From Treponemataceae bacterium (GTDB lineage Bacteria; Spirochaetota; Spirochaetia; Treponematales; Treponemataceae): a stretch of 33,388 bases of DNA. Position 1 is the stretch's first letter; each line of letters begins with the position of its first letter. Below the pieces are notes generated by a model. That model did not search any database and was not told the origin of the DNA. It was given only the letters and a program-made list of their open reading frames with translations. The DNA lies in assembly GCA_024685655.1 (NCBI GenBank), contig JAIKVO010000266.1, forward strand, positions 1 to 33,388. The letters are read 5' to 3'. Position numbers and translations under genes: made by a program. Positions 22,486-28,955 of the stretch are shown piece by piece.

Positions 22486-23963
22486 TTGCTGCCTCCTTCA
22501 AAAACGCTCCGTAACGCGCCGAGCTTTTCGTTCGTTTCTTCCCACTCGCGGTCGGCGTTGCTGTCGTAAACGATGCCGCCACCGGCTTGCAGGCTCCACA
22601 CTTTGTCCTGCTTAAGGGCGCAGCGAATTGCGATGCAAAAGTCAAGGTCGCCGTTTGACTGGATATAGCCGACCGCGCCGGCATAAAAGCGGCGTTTAGT
22701 CTTTTCAAGGCGGCTAAGAATCTGAATTGCGCTGATTTTTGGAGCGCCGCTTACAGTTCCTGCCGGGAACGCCGCGCGGAGCACCTGAATCGGTTTGTAG
22801 CCCGCCGCGACTTTCCCCTGAACGTCACTCACAATATGCATTACGTGGCTGAAAAGCTCTACTTCCATCAGGCGTGTCACTTCTACGCTGCCGTTGGCGC
22901 AAACTCTGCCAAGATCGTTGCGTGCCAAATCAACGAGCATAAGGTGTTCCGCGCGTTCTTTTGCATCGTTAAGAAGCTCTTCTTTCAGAACCTCGTCCTC
23001 CGCGCTGTTTTTTCCACGGCGGCGCGTTCCTGCAATCGGACGGATTGACGCAACGCCTTCCCTTACGCGCACTAGGCTTTCCGGGCTGGAGCCGATAAGC
23101 TGCCTGTCGCCGAAATCTATGTAGAAAAGGTATGGGCTAGGGTTAATGGCGCGGAGCCTTCTGTATATTTCAAGCGCGGAGTTGTCGCATTCAAATTGCA
23201 AGCGGCGGCTTGGAACTGCCTGCAAAAGGTTTCCGGCGATTATTTCTTTTTTTATGGCTTCGACTTTCTCTTTGTATTCGCGCTCGCTTTGCTCTAAGTT
23301 CGTTATTGTGCGCACTTCGCAAGGCTCTTCCGGAGCAGAAAGATAGGAGAAATCCATATCGTCGAGCCGCTTTTTTAGGTTCGCGACGGCTTTGTCCAAA
23401 TCAATCTGATGTTCGTTGTAGTTGAGCGCAAAAATATGGAGCTTTTCGGTGTAGTGGTCAAAAATAACGTAAATATGCCCCGTAACGAACTCGCTTTCCG
23501 GAATATGAAGCTCGTCGGTTTGCGCGTGCATCGTGATTGTGTCGCATCTGGCAGCAAACTCGTAGCTAAGGTAGCCTAATCCGCTTGCAGGAACCGGAAT
23601 CGGGTTCGCGCTTTCTTTGCCGTTCTCGTCGCGGATGACGCTCATATCGTTCTGTTCCGCCACGTAAAGAAGCGCGTCAAGAATATCCGGCGTATGAAGA
23701 ACCTTGCTACCGGGTGCAATAGTTTCGCCTGTTTCGTTCTTGCCTTTATATGGAAGACGGCGGCCATCAATCAAAAAGGCGACACCCTCTTCGTCCTGAA
23801 CTATATGAAATGCCGGTTCCATCAGAAGGATAGAATAACGTTCCCTTCCTCTTGCAAAACTCGCGCTCTCCAAAATTGCCGATGCACCTATTTTACGCGC
23901 CAAAGAAAGCGGCGTGTAACGGTCGCAGGGGTGCGTAAAATAAATTGAGTCTGTACGTGCCAT
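22482..23963 (-). CDS. trpE: Anthranilate synthase component I
   Basis: The 493-aa chorismate-binding enzyme heads the trp operon. The N-terminal ILESASFARGRERYSIL corresponds to the tryptophan-binding (feedback) region of the family, normally LLES....GRYS, so allosteric control is likely. The C-terminal catalytic domain shows SPSPYLFYIDFGDRQLIGSSPE (with Asn in place of the first Ser), RPIAGTRRRG, DLARNDLGRVC, VMHIVSDVQGK and FPAGTVSGAPKISAIQIL. The start has AAGGAGC upstream. Transcription is probably repressor-controlled: two GTTTCT-N6-AGAAAC palindromes bracket the promoter. No leader peptide with Trp codons is visible. Confidence 0.97.
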   Translation of the reverse strand: MARTDSIYFTHPCDRYTPLSLARKIGASAILESASFARGRERYSILLMEPAFHIVQDEEGVAFLIDGRRLPYKGKNETGETIAPGSKVLHTPDILDALLYVAEQNDMSVIRDENGKESANPIPVPASGLGYLSYEFAARCDTITMHAQTDELHIPESEFVTGHIYVIFDHYTEKLHIFALNYNEHQIDLDKAVANLKKRLDDMDFSYLSAPEEPCEVRTITNLEQSEREYKEKVEAIKKEIIAGNLLQAVPSRRLQFECDNSALEIYRRLRAINPSPYLFYIDFGDRQLIGSSPESLVRVREGVASIRPIAGTRRRGKNSAEDEVLKEELLNDAKERAEHLMLVDLARNDLGRVCANGSVEVTRLMEVELFSHVMHIVSDVQGKVAAGYKPIQVLRAAFPAGTVSGAPKISAIQILSRLEKTKRRFYAGAVGYIQSNGDLDFCIAIRCALKQDKVWSLQAGGGIVYDSNADREWEETNEKLGALRSVFEGGSK

Positions 23964-23981
23964 AATTTTTTTGCTCCTTGC

Positions 23982-23999
23982 GTTTCTGTTTGTAGAAAC
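23982..23999. promoter_or_regulatory. trp operator O1 (promoter-proximal palindrome)
   Basis: GTTTCT (23982-23987), six bases and AGAAAC (23994-23999) form a perfect palindrome. It lies at about +8 to +25 relative to the predicted trpE transcript start, just before the ribosome site, a place where a bound protein would block elongation or initiation. Confidence 0.7.
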
Positions 24000-24012
24000 A
24001 TCTGATATGAAG

Positions 24013-24042
24013 AATATATATTATTTAAATTGTTTCTGTCAA
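24013..24042 (-). promoter_or_regulatory. trpE operon promoter
   Basis: On the minus strand a perfect TTGACA (24037-24042) is followed after 18 bases by TATATT (24013-24018); an overlapping TATATA at 16 bases is the alternative. Transcription would start near 24006, giving a leader of about 43 bases, too short for an attenuator. Confidence 0.7.
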
Positions 24043-24049
24043 TAGAAAC
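24032..24049. promoter_or_regulatory. trp operator O2 (over the -35 box)
   Basis: GTTTCT (24032-24037), six bases and AGAAAC (24044-24049) repeat the arms and spacing of O1 exactly. It contains the -35 box of trpE. Centre-to-centre distance to O1 is 50 bp, about five helical turns, so two dimers would face the same side of the DNA. A lone half-site AGAAAC occurs at 24177-24182. Confidence 0.7.
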
Positions 24050-24213
24050 GACAATTTTTTTATATTTTCTTTTAATAAAGATTTTGGAGTTATTTTAAAT
24101 ATTTCATAAAAAAAATAGATTTTTTTTATTATTTTTCTGTGAAAATAAAAAAAAATGTTTATAATTTATAATGAATAGAAACGTTCGGAGTTTTCGGACA
24201 AACAATTTTTTTC

Positions 24214-24241
24214 TTGCTACCTGTTGGTAGTATATTATAAC
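24214..24241 (+). promoter_or_regulatory. Promoter of the chemoreceptor gene
   Basis: TTGCTA (24214-24219), 16 bases and TATAAC (24236-24241) give a transcript start near 24248 and a 53-base leader containing the ribosome site AAAGAGG. The rest of the region 24050-24213 is very AT-rich, with an imperfect T-run/A-run hairpin around 24121-24152, and holds no gene. Confidence 0.5.
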
Positions 24242-24300
24242 TGTGTTGGTGTGATAATTCTTCATTTCAAGCAACGTCAACAAGTTCGGAAAGAGGAAAC

Positions 24301-26124
24301 ATGAAAAAGCAGAAGTCTGTCGCACGATTCTTAGAAATCGTTATTGCTGTTGGAATTATTGTTTATACAATAATACTTGATGTGATTATCTCGAATCGCC
24401 TTGATTCAGGGTTGAAATCGTATTTTACGAGTGAGATCAAGGATCAGTCCGTTGCTTTTACGACTGAGTTCGATTTAGAGCTAGATACGTTGAGATCCTC
24501 TGTGAAAAGCTCAAAAGACGCCTTTATATTCGCTCAAAACAGTGTCATCAGTACGAAAGAATTTGCGGACGCTGTTTGTAATAGCCTGATGACGAACTTT
24601 GGGTTTGATAATGTTGCGTTTTTCGATAGTAATGGCGAGATGATGTCTTCTGCGCAATATGATGTGCTGGCTGAAAAAAATATGATTCAAGCTGCCTTGT
24701 CAGGGGAAAGCGGAGCAGATTTTATCCAAGAAAATGGTGGAGTGATGGCGGTTGTCGCTGAGCCTATTACTGATGGTTCAGCAATAGTCGGTGTCGTTGT
24801 AGCGAAAAAGAATATAGCACTTCAGTCTATGGTAGATAAAATTAAACTCGCTACATCCGCGGAAGCAACGATATTTGACGGTTACAAAAGACATGTCACT
24901 ACGATTGAGGGAATGCAGGGAACTATACTCGCGAACCCAGAGATTATTGACGGCCTGAAAAAAGATGGCAAAGCGGTATCGATTATCAATAAAATCGGAA
25001 CACAGAATTCAATTTCATGTTATTTCCCGTTATTCAACAAAAAGGGCGAATTCGTCACGACTTTATATATGGGAAAGCCGCTTACTGTAGTTGAGCTTGT
25101 GGCGCTCATGATATTCAAGCCGCTCGTCATAGTGTCGATTATAAGTTTGGTTATAGCCCTTGTTTTGTTGATGATATTAATTACGCGTAAAATATCAAAG
25201 CCTCTTCACGTTATAAACAAGGCAGTCATAAACCTTTCTTCTGGTAATGGCGACTTAACATACAGGCTTCCTGAGAACGGAAATGATGAGTTTACGCAGG
25301 TGACGCGCGGAGTTAATGCTTTTATAGAGCTTTTGCAGTCAACGATTATAAAAGTGCAGAATATTGCGGATGAGGTGCTTAAAGGAAGTGCGCAGATAAG
25401 CAGTTCAAGCCAGTCTATATCCGCTGGCGCGTCTGAGCAGGCTGTTTCTACAGAGCAGATGTCCGCAACGATGGAAGAAATTGCTTCCAATATTAGCCAG
25501 ACAGCGGATAATGCGGAGAAAACAAGAACTATTGCGGTTTCAACTTGCGCCGAAGGCAAGGAAGGTAGTGAAGCTGTTTCGTCCGCTGTCGATGCTGTCA
25601 AAAAAATTACTTCGAAAATTGCGGTTATTCAGGACATCACGAGCCAGACGAACCTTCTTGCGCTGAATGCCGCAATTGAGGCTGCGCGCGCCGGCGAGGC
25701 TGGTAAAGGATTCGCTGTTGTCGCGAATGAAGTTCGTAAGCTTGCGGAGAGGACGAAAGAAGCTGCCACCGATATCATTGAGCTTTCTAAACAAACTCTT
25801 GTCGCGGCAGACGGGGCCGGAAACAAGATACAGCATGTTGTTCCTGAGATTGAGAAAACGACAGGGCTTATTGAAGAAATTTCAGTTGCCTGCCGCGAGC
25901 AGACGCTTGGTGCGTCGCAGATTAGCGAGGCTATTCAGCAGCTTGATTCTGTCGTCCAGCAGAATGCGTCTTCCTCCGAGGAGCTTGCGGCTATGGCAGA
26001 AGAACTTTCTGCAAGCGCGAACGAACTTGTTTCTACTGCCGGCATTTTCAAGGTTTCTGATGATACCGGGCCGTCACCAGCCAGAACAAGAAATGTTCCG
26101 CTCGCAATCGAGGCACGAAACTGA
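24301..26124 (+). CDS. Methyl-accepting chemotaxis protein
   Basis: The 607-aa transmembrane chemoreceptor has a first membrane helix at about 11-31, a periplasmic Cache-like sensor (about 32-265), a second helix at about 273-296, a HAMP linker (about 297-350) and a long cytoplasmic signalling coiled coil. The hairpin tip that binds CheA and CheW is clear: [20 protein letters not shown] followed by [21 protein letters not shown]. Gln/Glu-rich patches such as [19 protein letters not shown] and [15 protein letters not shown] are likely methylation sites. The C-terminus (IEARN) lacks the NWETF-type CheR tether. The ligand is unknown. It is divergent from trpE and ends in a strong terminator. Confidence 0.95.
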   Translation: MKKQKSVARFLEIVIAVGIIVYTIILDVIISNRLDSGLKSYFTSEIKDQSVAFTTEFDLELDTLRSSVKSSKDAFIFAQNSVISTKEFADAVCNSLMTNFGFDNVAFFDSNGEMMSSAQYDVLAEKNMIQAALSGESGADFIQENGGVMAVVAEPITDGSAIVGVVVAKKNIALQSMVDKIKLATSAEATIFDGYKRHVTTIEGMQGTILANPEIIDGLKKDGKAVSIINKIGTQNSISCYFPLFNKKGEFVTTLYMGKPLTVVELVALMIFKPLVIVSIISLVIALVLLMILITRKISKPLHVINKAVINLSSGNGDLTYRLPENGNDEFTQVTRGVNAFIELLQSTIIKVQNIADEVLKGSAQISSSSQSISAGASEQAVSTEQMSATMEEIASNISQTADNAEKTRTIAVSTCAEGKEGSEAVSSAVDAVKKITSKIAVIQDITSQTNLLALNAAIEAARAGEAGKGFAVVANEVRKLAERTKEAATDIIELSKQTLVAADGAGNKIQHVVPEIEKTTGLIEEISVACREQTLGASQISEAIQQLDSVVQQNASSSEELAAMAEELSASANELVSTAGIFKVSDDTGPSPARTRNVPLAIEARN

Positions 26125-26149
26125 TATTTTTAGTTGTGTAAACGCATGA

Positions 26150-26183
26150 AAAAGCTCCGTAGCATTGCTGCGGAGCTTTTTTT
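26150..26183 (+). terminator. Intrinsic terminator after the chemoreceptor gene
   Basis: AGCTCCG (26153-26159) pairs with CGGAGCT (26171-26177), followed by seven T; the inner bases AGC and GCT can extend the stem. It lies 28 bases after the stop codon. Confidence 0.93.
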
Positions 26184-26189
26184 GCGCGA

Positions 26190-26300
26190 GGGGGTGTAGG
26201 GGTGCGCTGTAGCGCAAACACGCGTCAGCGTGGTCGTAGGCGGATGCCGTAGCCCCGGAACACCCGGTTCGGCGGCGTTTATGCCGACGGACGCGCCCGT
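26190..26300. repeat. GC-rich intergenic mosaic element, copy 2
   Basis: It shares GGCGGATGCCG (26239-26249) and CGGAACACCCG (26256-26266) with the region before purE, in swapped order. It also has the small perfect hairpins TGCGCT-gt-AGCGCA and CACGC-gtca-GCGTG, and CGGC/GCCG near the end. It fills the space between the terminator and the stop of the convergent acyltransferase gene. Confidence 0.55.
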
Positions 26301-26303
26301 ATC

Positions 26304-27197
26304 TTATCTGAATTCCTCGTAGTAGTTGTGCTGTTTCTCCAGTATCTCCATTATCTTGTCAACAACGACCTGCTTTTTGTCGCCGTCGTAGTCGTCGCCC
26401 AAAGAATCAAGAATACCAGTCCGGAAAGATTTGCAGTCAATTACAGAACCGGCGGCGAAAATCACTTTATCCTTGCAAACCCTGTCGTGAATCATGTTTT
26501 TCGGGTCATCTTCGGAGATGCGGAGGCAGTTTCCGTTGATGGAAACTGGCAGGAAAATGTCTGTTAGACGGAGATATGAGTCTATTTCGCGTACTCCGCG
26601 TTTTGTATCTGGAATTCCTGGTCGGTAGCGAGTTCCTGATGGAAAAACCATAATTACCTGACCGCGGCGGCGGCACTGGTCAAGGAAGCGCATAGAAGCC
26701 ATGTTGATTTTGCGGCTGCGGGCTTCTTCCTCGGCTCGTTTCGCGGGGTCTTTTATTGATGCAAGGCTCCTGCTAGGATAGATGATTATGCGCGAGAAAG
26801 CTTCTGCCCACGCGCTTATGAGCTTATTTTCCTCATTGAGCTTCATTCCTGCAATGGCTACAAGCTTGTCAGCGAGTATTTTTCCATCGTCTCCACCGAA
26901 TTTGCGGAGCATAAAGTGAAGAAAAGGCAGGTCGAAGTTGCTGTAATGCTCGCACAGGATAAGTCCGTGTTTTCCCTGCTCTATCTGCGCAAGAAAATTC
27001 TTTATGTTGTCCAGTCCGAGCAGATTCGAGCCGGGGAGAAGGTTTTCCTCCAGCATGGAATCTACGAACGGCAAGATTTTTGGATTCGCTTCCTGATATA
27101 TGTTCGTTTCGTCAATGACGTTTTCATTCCGGGCAGCGGCTAGAAGATCTTTGAAAATGTGAGCGTATTTGTCGCTAAGGCGTATTCCTTCGTCCAT
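26304..27197 (-). CDS. Glycerol-3-phosphate/lysophosphatidate acyltransferase-like protein
   Basis: The 297-aa protein of the lysophospholipid acyltransferase superfamily has the catalytic HX4D motif HYSNFD (His84, Asp89) and the FPSGTRYRPG motif at 185-194. It has no clear membrane helix, and an acidic-helical N-terminal domain of about 75 residues precedes the catalytic part, which recalls soluble glycerol-3-phosphate acyltransferases more than PlsC; the substrate is not settled. The start is MDEGIRL at 27197: GGAGG lies five bases upstream, and the likely promoter (-10 at 27267-27272) makes longer versions unlikely, since the ATG at 27266 would lie before the transcript start. Confidence 0.8.
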   Translation of the reverse strand: MDEGIRLSDKYAHIFKDLLAAARNENVIDETNIYQEANPKILPFVDSMLEENLLPGSNLLGLDNIKNFLAQIEQGKHGLILCEHYSNFDLPFLHFMLRKFGGDDGKILADKLVAIAGMKLNEENKLISAWAEAFSRIIIYPSRSLASIKDPAKRAEEEARSRKINMASMRFLDQCRRRGQVIMVFPSGTRYRPGIPDTKRGVREIDSYLRLTDIFLPVSINGNCLRISEDDPKNMIHDRVCKDKVIFAAGSVIDCKSFRTGILDSLGDDYDGDKKQVVVDKIMEILEKQHNYYEEFR

Positions 27198-27266
27198 GAT
27201 AACCTCCGAAAAGGGCTTTAGGGTCGCAGATGGCGGCGTAGAAGCCTTTTTATATGTTGTTTTCAT

Positions 27267-27296
27267 AGTATAGCAGATTCCTTTCTGCATTCGCAA
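27267..27296 (-). promoter_or_regulatory. Promoter of the acyltransferase gene
   Basis: On the minus strand TTGCGA (27291-27296), 18 bases, TATACT (27267-27272). The transcript would start near 27260, leaving a leader of about 60 bases with a GGAGG site. Its -35 box touches that of the divergent methyltransferase promoter. Confidence 0.5.
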
Positions 27297-27323
27297 GACA
27301 AAACACTTCTCGTGTGTTATATT
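27295..27323 (+). promoter_or_regulatory. Leaderless-type promoter of the methyltransferase gene
   Basis: AAGACA (27295-27300), 17 bases, TATATT (27318-27323), seven bases, then the ATG at 27331. No ribosome site is present. Confidence 0.55.
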
Positions 27324-27330
27324 TTTCTGT

Positions 27331-28128
27331 ATGGAGATTAGTAGAGAAGATTTGGATGGCGGAAAAGCCTTTGACTGGGGCAGAACTTCCGCTGACTACG
27401 CAAAATACAGAGATATTTATCCGCCTGTTTTCTATGAGAAAATAGCGGCACGCGGGCTAGGCGTGAAAGGTCAGAATTGCCTTGATTTAGGAACTGGAAC
27501 CGGGGTAATTCCTAGAAATATGTATAAATTCGGTGCGAAATGGACTGGAACCGATATTTCAGAGAATCAGATTCAGATGGCTCGCGTTCTTTCGGAAAAA
27601 GCCGGTATGGGCATAAAATATGAAACCGTTCCGACGGAAAAAGTCTCGTATCCTGATGGCGCGTTCGATTTGATAACCGCATGCCAGTGTTTTGTTTACT
27701 TTGATAAGCCGAAAGCATTGCCGAACATAGCGCGTATGCTGAAGAAAGACGGTATTTTCCTTGTTTTGTTCATGTCGTGGCTGCCGGAGAAACACGAGCT
27801 TACGCGCCTTAGCAAAGAATCCGTGGAGAAGGTGAATCCGGAGTGGAACGGCGGCGAAGGCGTTTTTGACGAACCGATGAAGTTTGAGCCGTGCGTTTAC
27901 GATGTTTTTGAGGAAGCTTTTCACGAGGAGTACTACGCCGATGTAGAGTTTACTCCGGAAAAATGGCATGGTAGGGTTAAGTCGTGCAGGGGAATAGGAG
28001 CGTCTTTGCCGCCGGAAGCGATCGCGGCGTGGGAAAAGGAGCATCTTGCGCTTCTGGCTCGGATTATGCCTGAGCCGACGTTGATACCGCATTTCATACA
28101 GTGTACGGGTCTCCGTGTCCGCCGCTAA
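27331..28128 (+). CDS. Class I SAM-dependent methyltransferase
   Basis: The 265-aa protein has the Rossmann SAM-binding motif I LDLGTGTG at residues 51-58, motif II in WTGTDISENQIQMAR, and the DLITACQCFVYFD and ARMLKKDGIFLVLFMSW strands of a type-11 methyltransferase. The start FDWGRTSADYAKYRDIYP is typical of a group found in gut Firmicutes and spirochaetes. It is cytoplasmic; the substrate (small molecule, quinone or sterol-like) cannot be told. It has its own unit, divergent from the acyltransferase gene. Confidence 0.9.
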   Translation: MEISREDLDGGKAFDWGRTSADYAKYRDIYPPVFYEKIAARGLGVKGQNCLDLGTGTGVIPRNMYKFGAKWTGTDISENQIQMARVLSEKAGMGIKYETVPTEKVSYPDGAFDLITACQCFVYFDKPKALPNIARMLKKDGIFLVLFMSWLPEKHELTRLSKESVEKVNPEWNGGEGVFDEPMKFEPCVYDVFEEAFHEEYYADVEFTPEKWHGRVKSCRGIGASLPPEAIAAWEKEHLALLARIMPEPTLIPHFIQCTGLRVRR

Positions 28129-28184
28129 TTCTGTGTCCTTGGATTAACGCTCTGAATGGCGGTGAAACCATCCCGGAACAAGTA

Positions 28185-28214
28185 TTGAAGTTCCGTTTCT
28201 GTTTATGGTATTAT
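28185..28214 (+). promoter_or_regulatory. Promoter of the small membrane protein gene, with a hairpin in its leader
   Basis: TTGAAG (28185-28190), 18 bases, TATTAT (28209-28214). The transcript would start near 28221, giving a 100-base leader in which GGAAAAAA (28253-28260) pairs with TTTTTTCC (28274-28281). The ribosome site is AGGTG (28314-28318). Confidence 0.45.
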
Positions 28215-28322
28215 CGCTTCAACGTAGTTCGGGTATAAGCAATTCGTGTTGTGGAAAAAATCTCTGGTTCGTGTTTTTTCCGCGTTTTGTGGCCGGCAGT
28301 TAATGTTTCGTATAGGTGTTAA

Positions 28323-28742
28323 ATGAGCAGACGTGGTTTTAATCCTTTTTCGGGGTTGCTTTCATTTATTCTTCTTCTCTTTATTATTGCTGCAGGGCTT
28401 ATTTACGGCGGTAAAAAACTATGCTTTGACTACGACGGTGCTTATGCTACTGAAAGAATCACGTACTCAGATGAATTCGGAATAACTCTTCTTGTTACAT
28501 ACCATACGAAATATCAGCGGTCAGATGCGAAAGGTTTCGCTTGTGTTCATATTCCGCCGGAGGTGTTGATTAAAGATAAATCACTTTGGGCAAAAAGAGA
28601 TGGTTCTGACACATCAGATTCCGAAGACCAGCTGAAAACGTATCAGTCTGTATGGCTGCCGCTTTCTGCAAAATCAGCGGAGATACCGAACAAAGGCAAA
28701 TACTTCATAATGGAGTATTCGGATTACGTAGGCAAAAACTGA
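28323..28742 (+). CDS. Hypothetical membrane-anchored protein, 139 aa
   Basis: I do not recognise this protein. After ten polar residues a single hydrophobic helix (about 11-30, GLLSFILLLFIIAAGLIYGG) should act as an uncleaved anchor, leaving about 105 residues outside the cytoplasm. The soluble part is beta-rich (ITYSDEFGITLLVTYHTKY), followed by an acidic Asp/Ser patch (SDTSDSEDQ) and a YFIMEYSDYVGKN end. It is a single-gene unit with its own promoter and ribosome site. Confidence 0.7.
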   Translation: MSRRGFNPFSGLLSFILLLFIIAAGLIYGGKKLCFDYDGAYATERITYSDEFGITLLVTYHTKYQRSDAKGFACVHIPPEVLIKDKSLWAKRDGSDTSDSEDQLKTYQSVWLPLSAKSAEIPNKGKYFIMEYSDYVGKN

Positions 28743-28918
28743 TTCGTGCCGGGTTGTAATCCGCTCCGGGCTAAAAGCATATCCGCACAACGCTTTCATC
28801 TCGCAACAAAAACTAATGGTTTCGGGCGAGTTACGCCACGAATGATTGAAACTACGCTATTAAGGCGCGTCGCTTTGAGATTTTCGATAAATAAATCACG
28901 AATTACCCGATTAAACAT

Positions 28919-28947
28919 TTGTTTTTTTTACAATGTCGTATTATAAT
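28919..28947 (+). promoter_or_regulatory. Promoter of the sensor diguanylate cyclase gene
   Basis: TTGTTT (28919-28924), 17 bases, perfect TATAAT (28942-28947), then eight bases to the ATG at 28956, with no ribosome site. A leaderless or nearly leaderless message is expected. Confidence 0.6.
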
Positions 28948-28955
28948 AATAAATA

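Noticed and set aside
23964-24012. Trp attenuator or leader peptide before trpE
   Set aside because: The predicted leader is about 43 bases, with no Trp codons, no small frame with a ribosome site and no terminator hairpin.
24121-24152. T-run/A-run inverted repeat between trpE and the chemoreceptor
   Set aside because: It lies between divergent starts, has mismatches, and pure A/T arms arise easily in such an AT-rich stretch.
27198-27296. 33-residue N-terminal extension of the second acyltransferase
   Set aside because: It would need a TTG start lying in the -35 box, or an ATG overlapping the -10 box; the internal ATG at 27197 has GGAGG at good spacing.
28746-28946. 66-codon open frame downstream of the small membrane protein
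   Set aside because: It has no ribosome site, a basic random-looking composition, and overlaps the promoter of the diguanylate cyclase gene.
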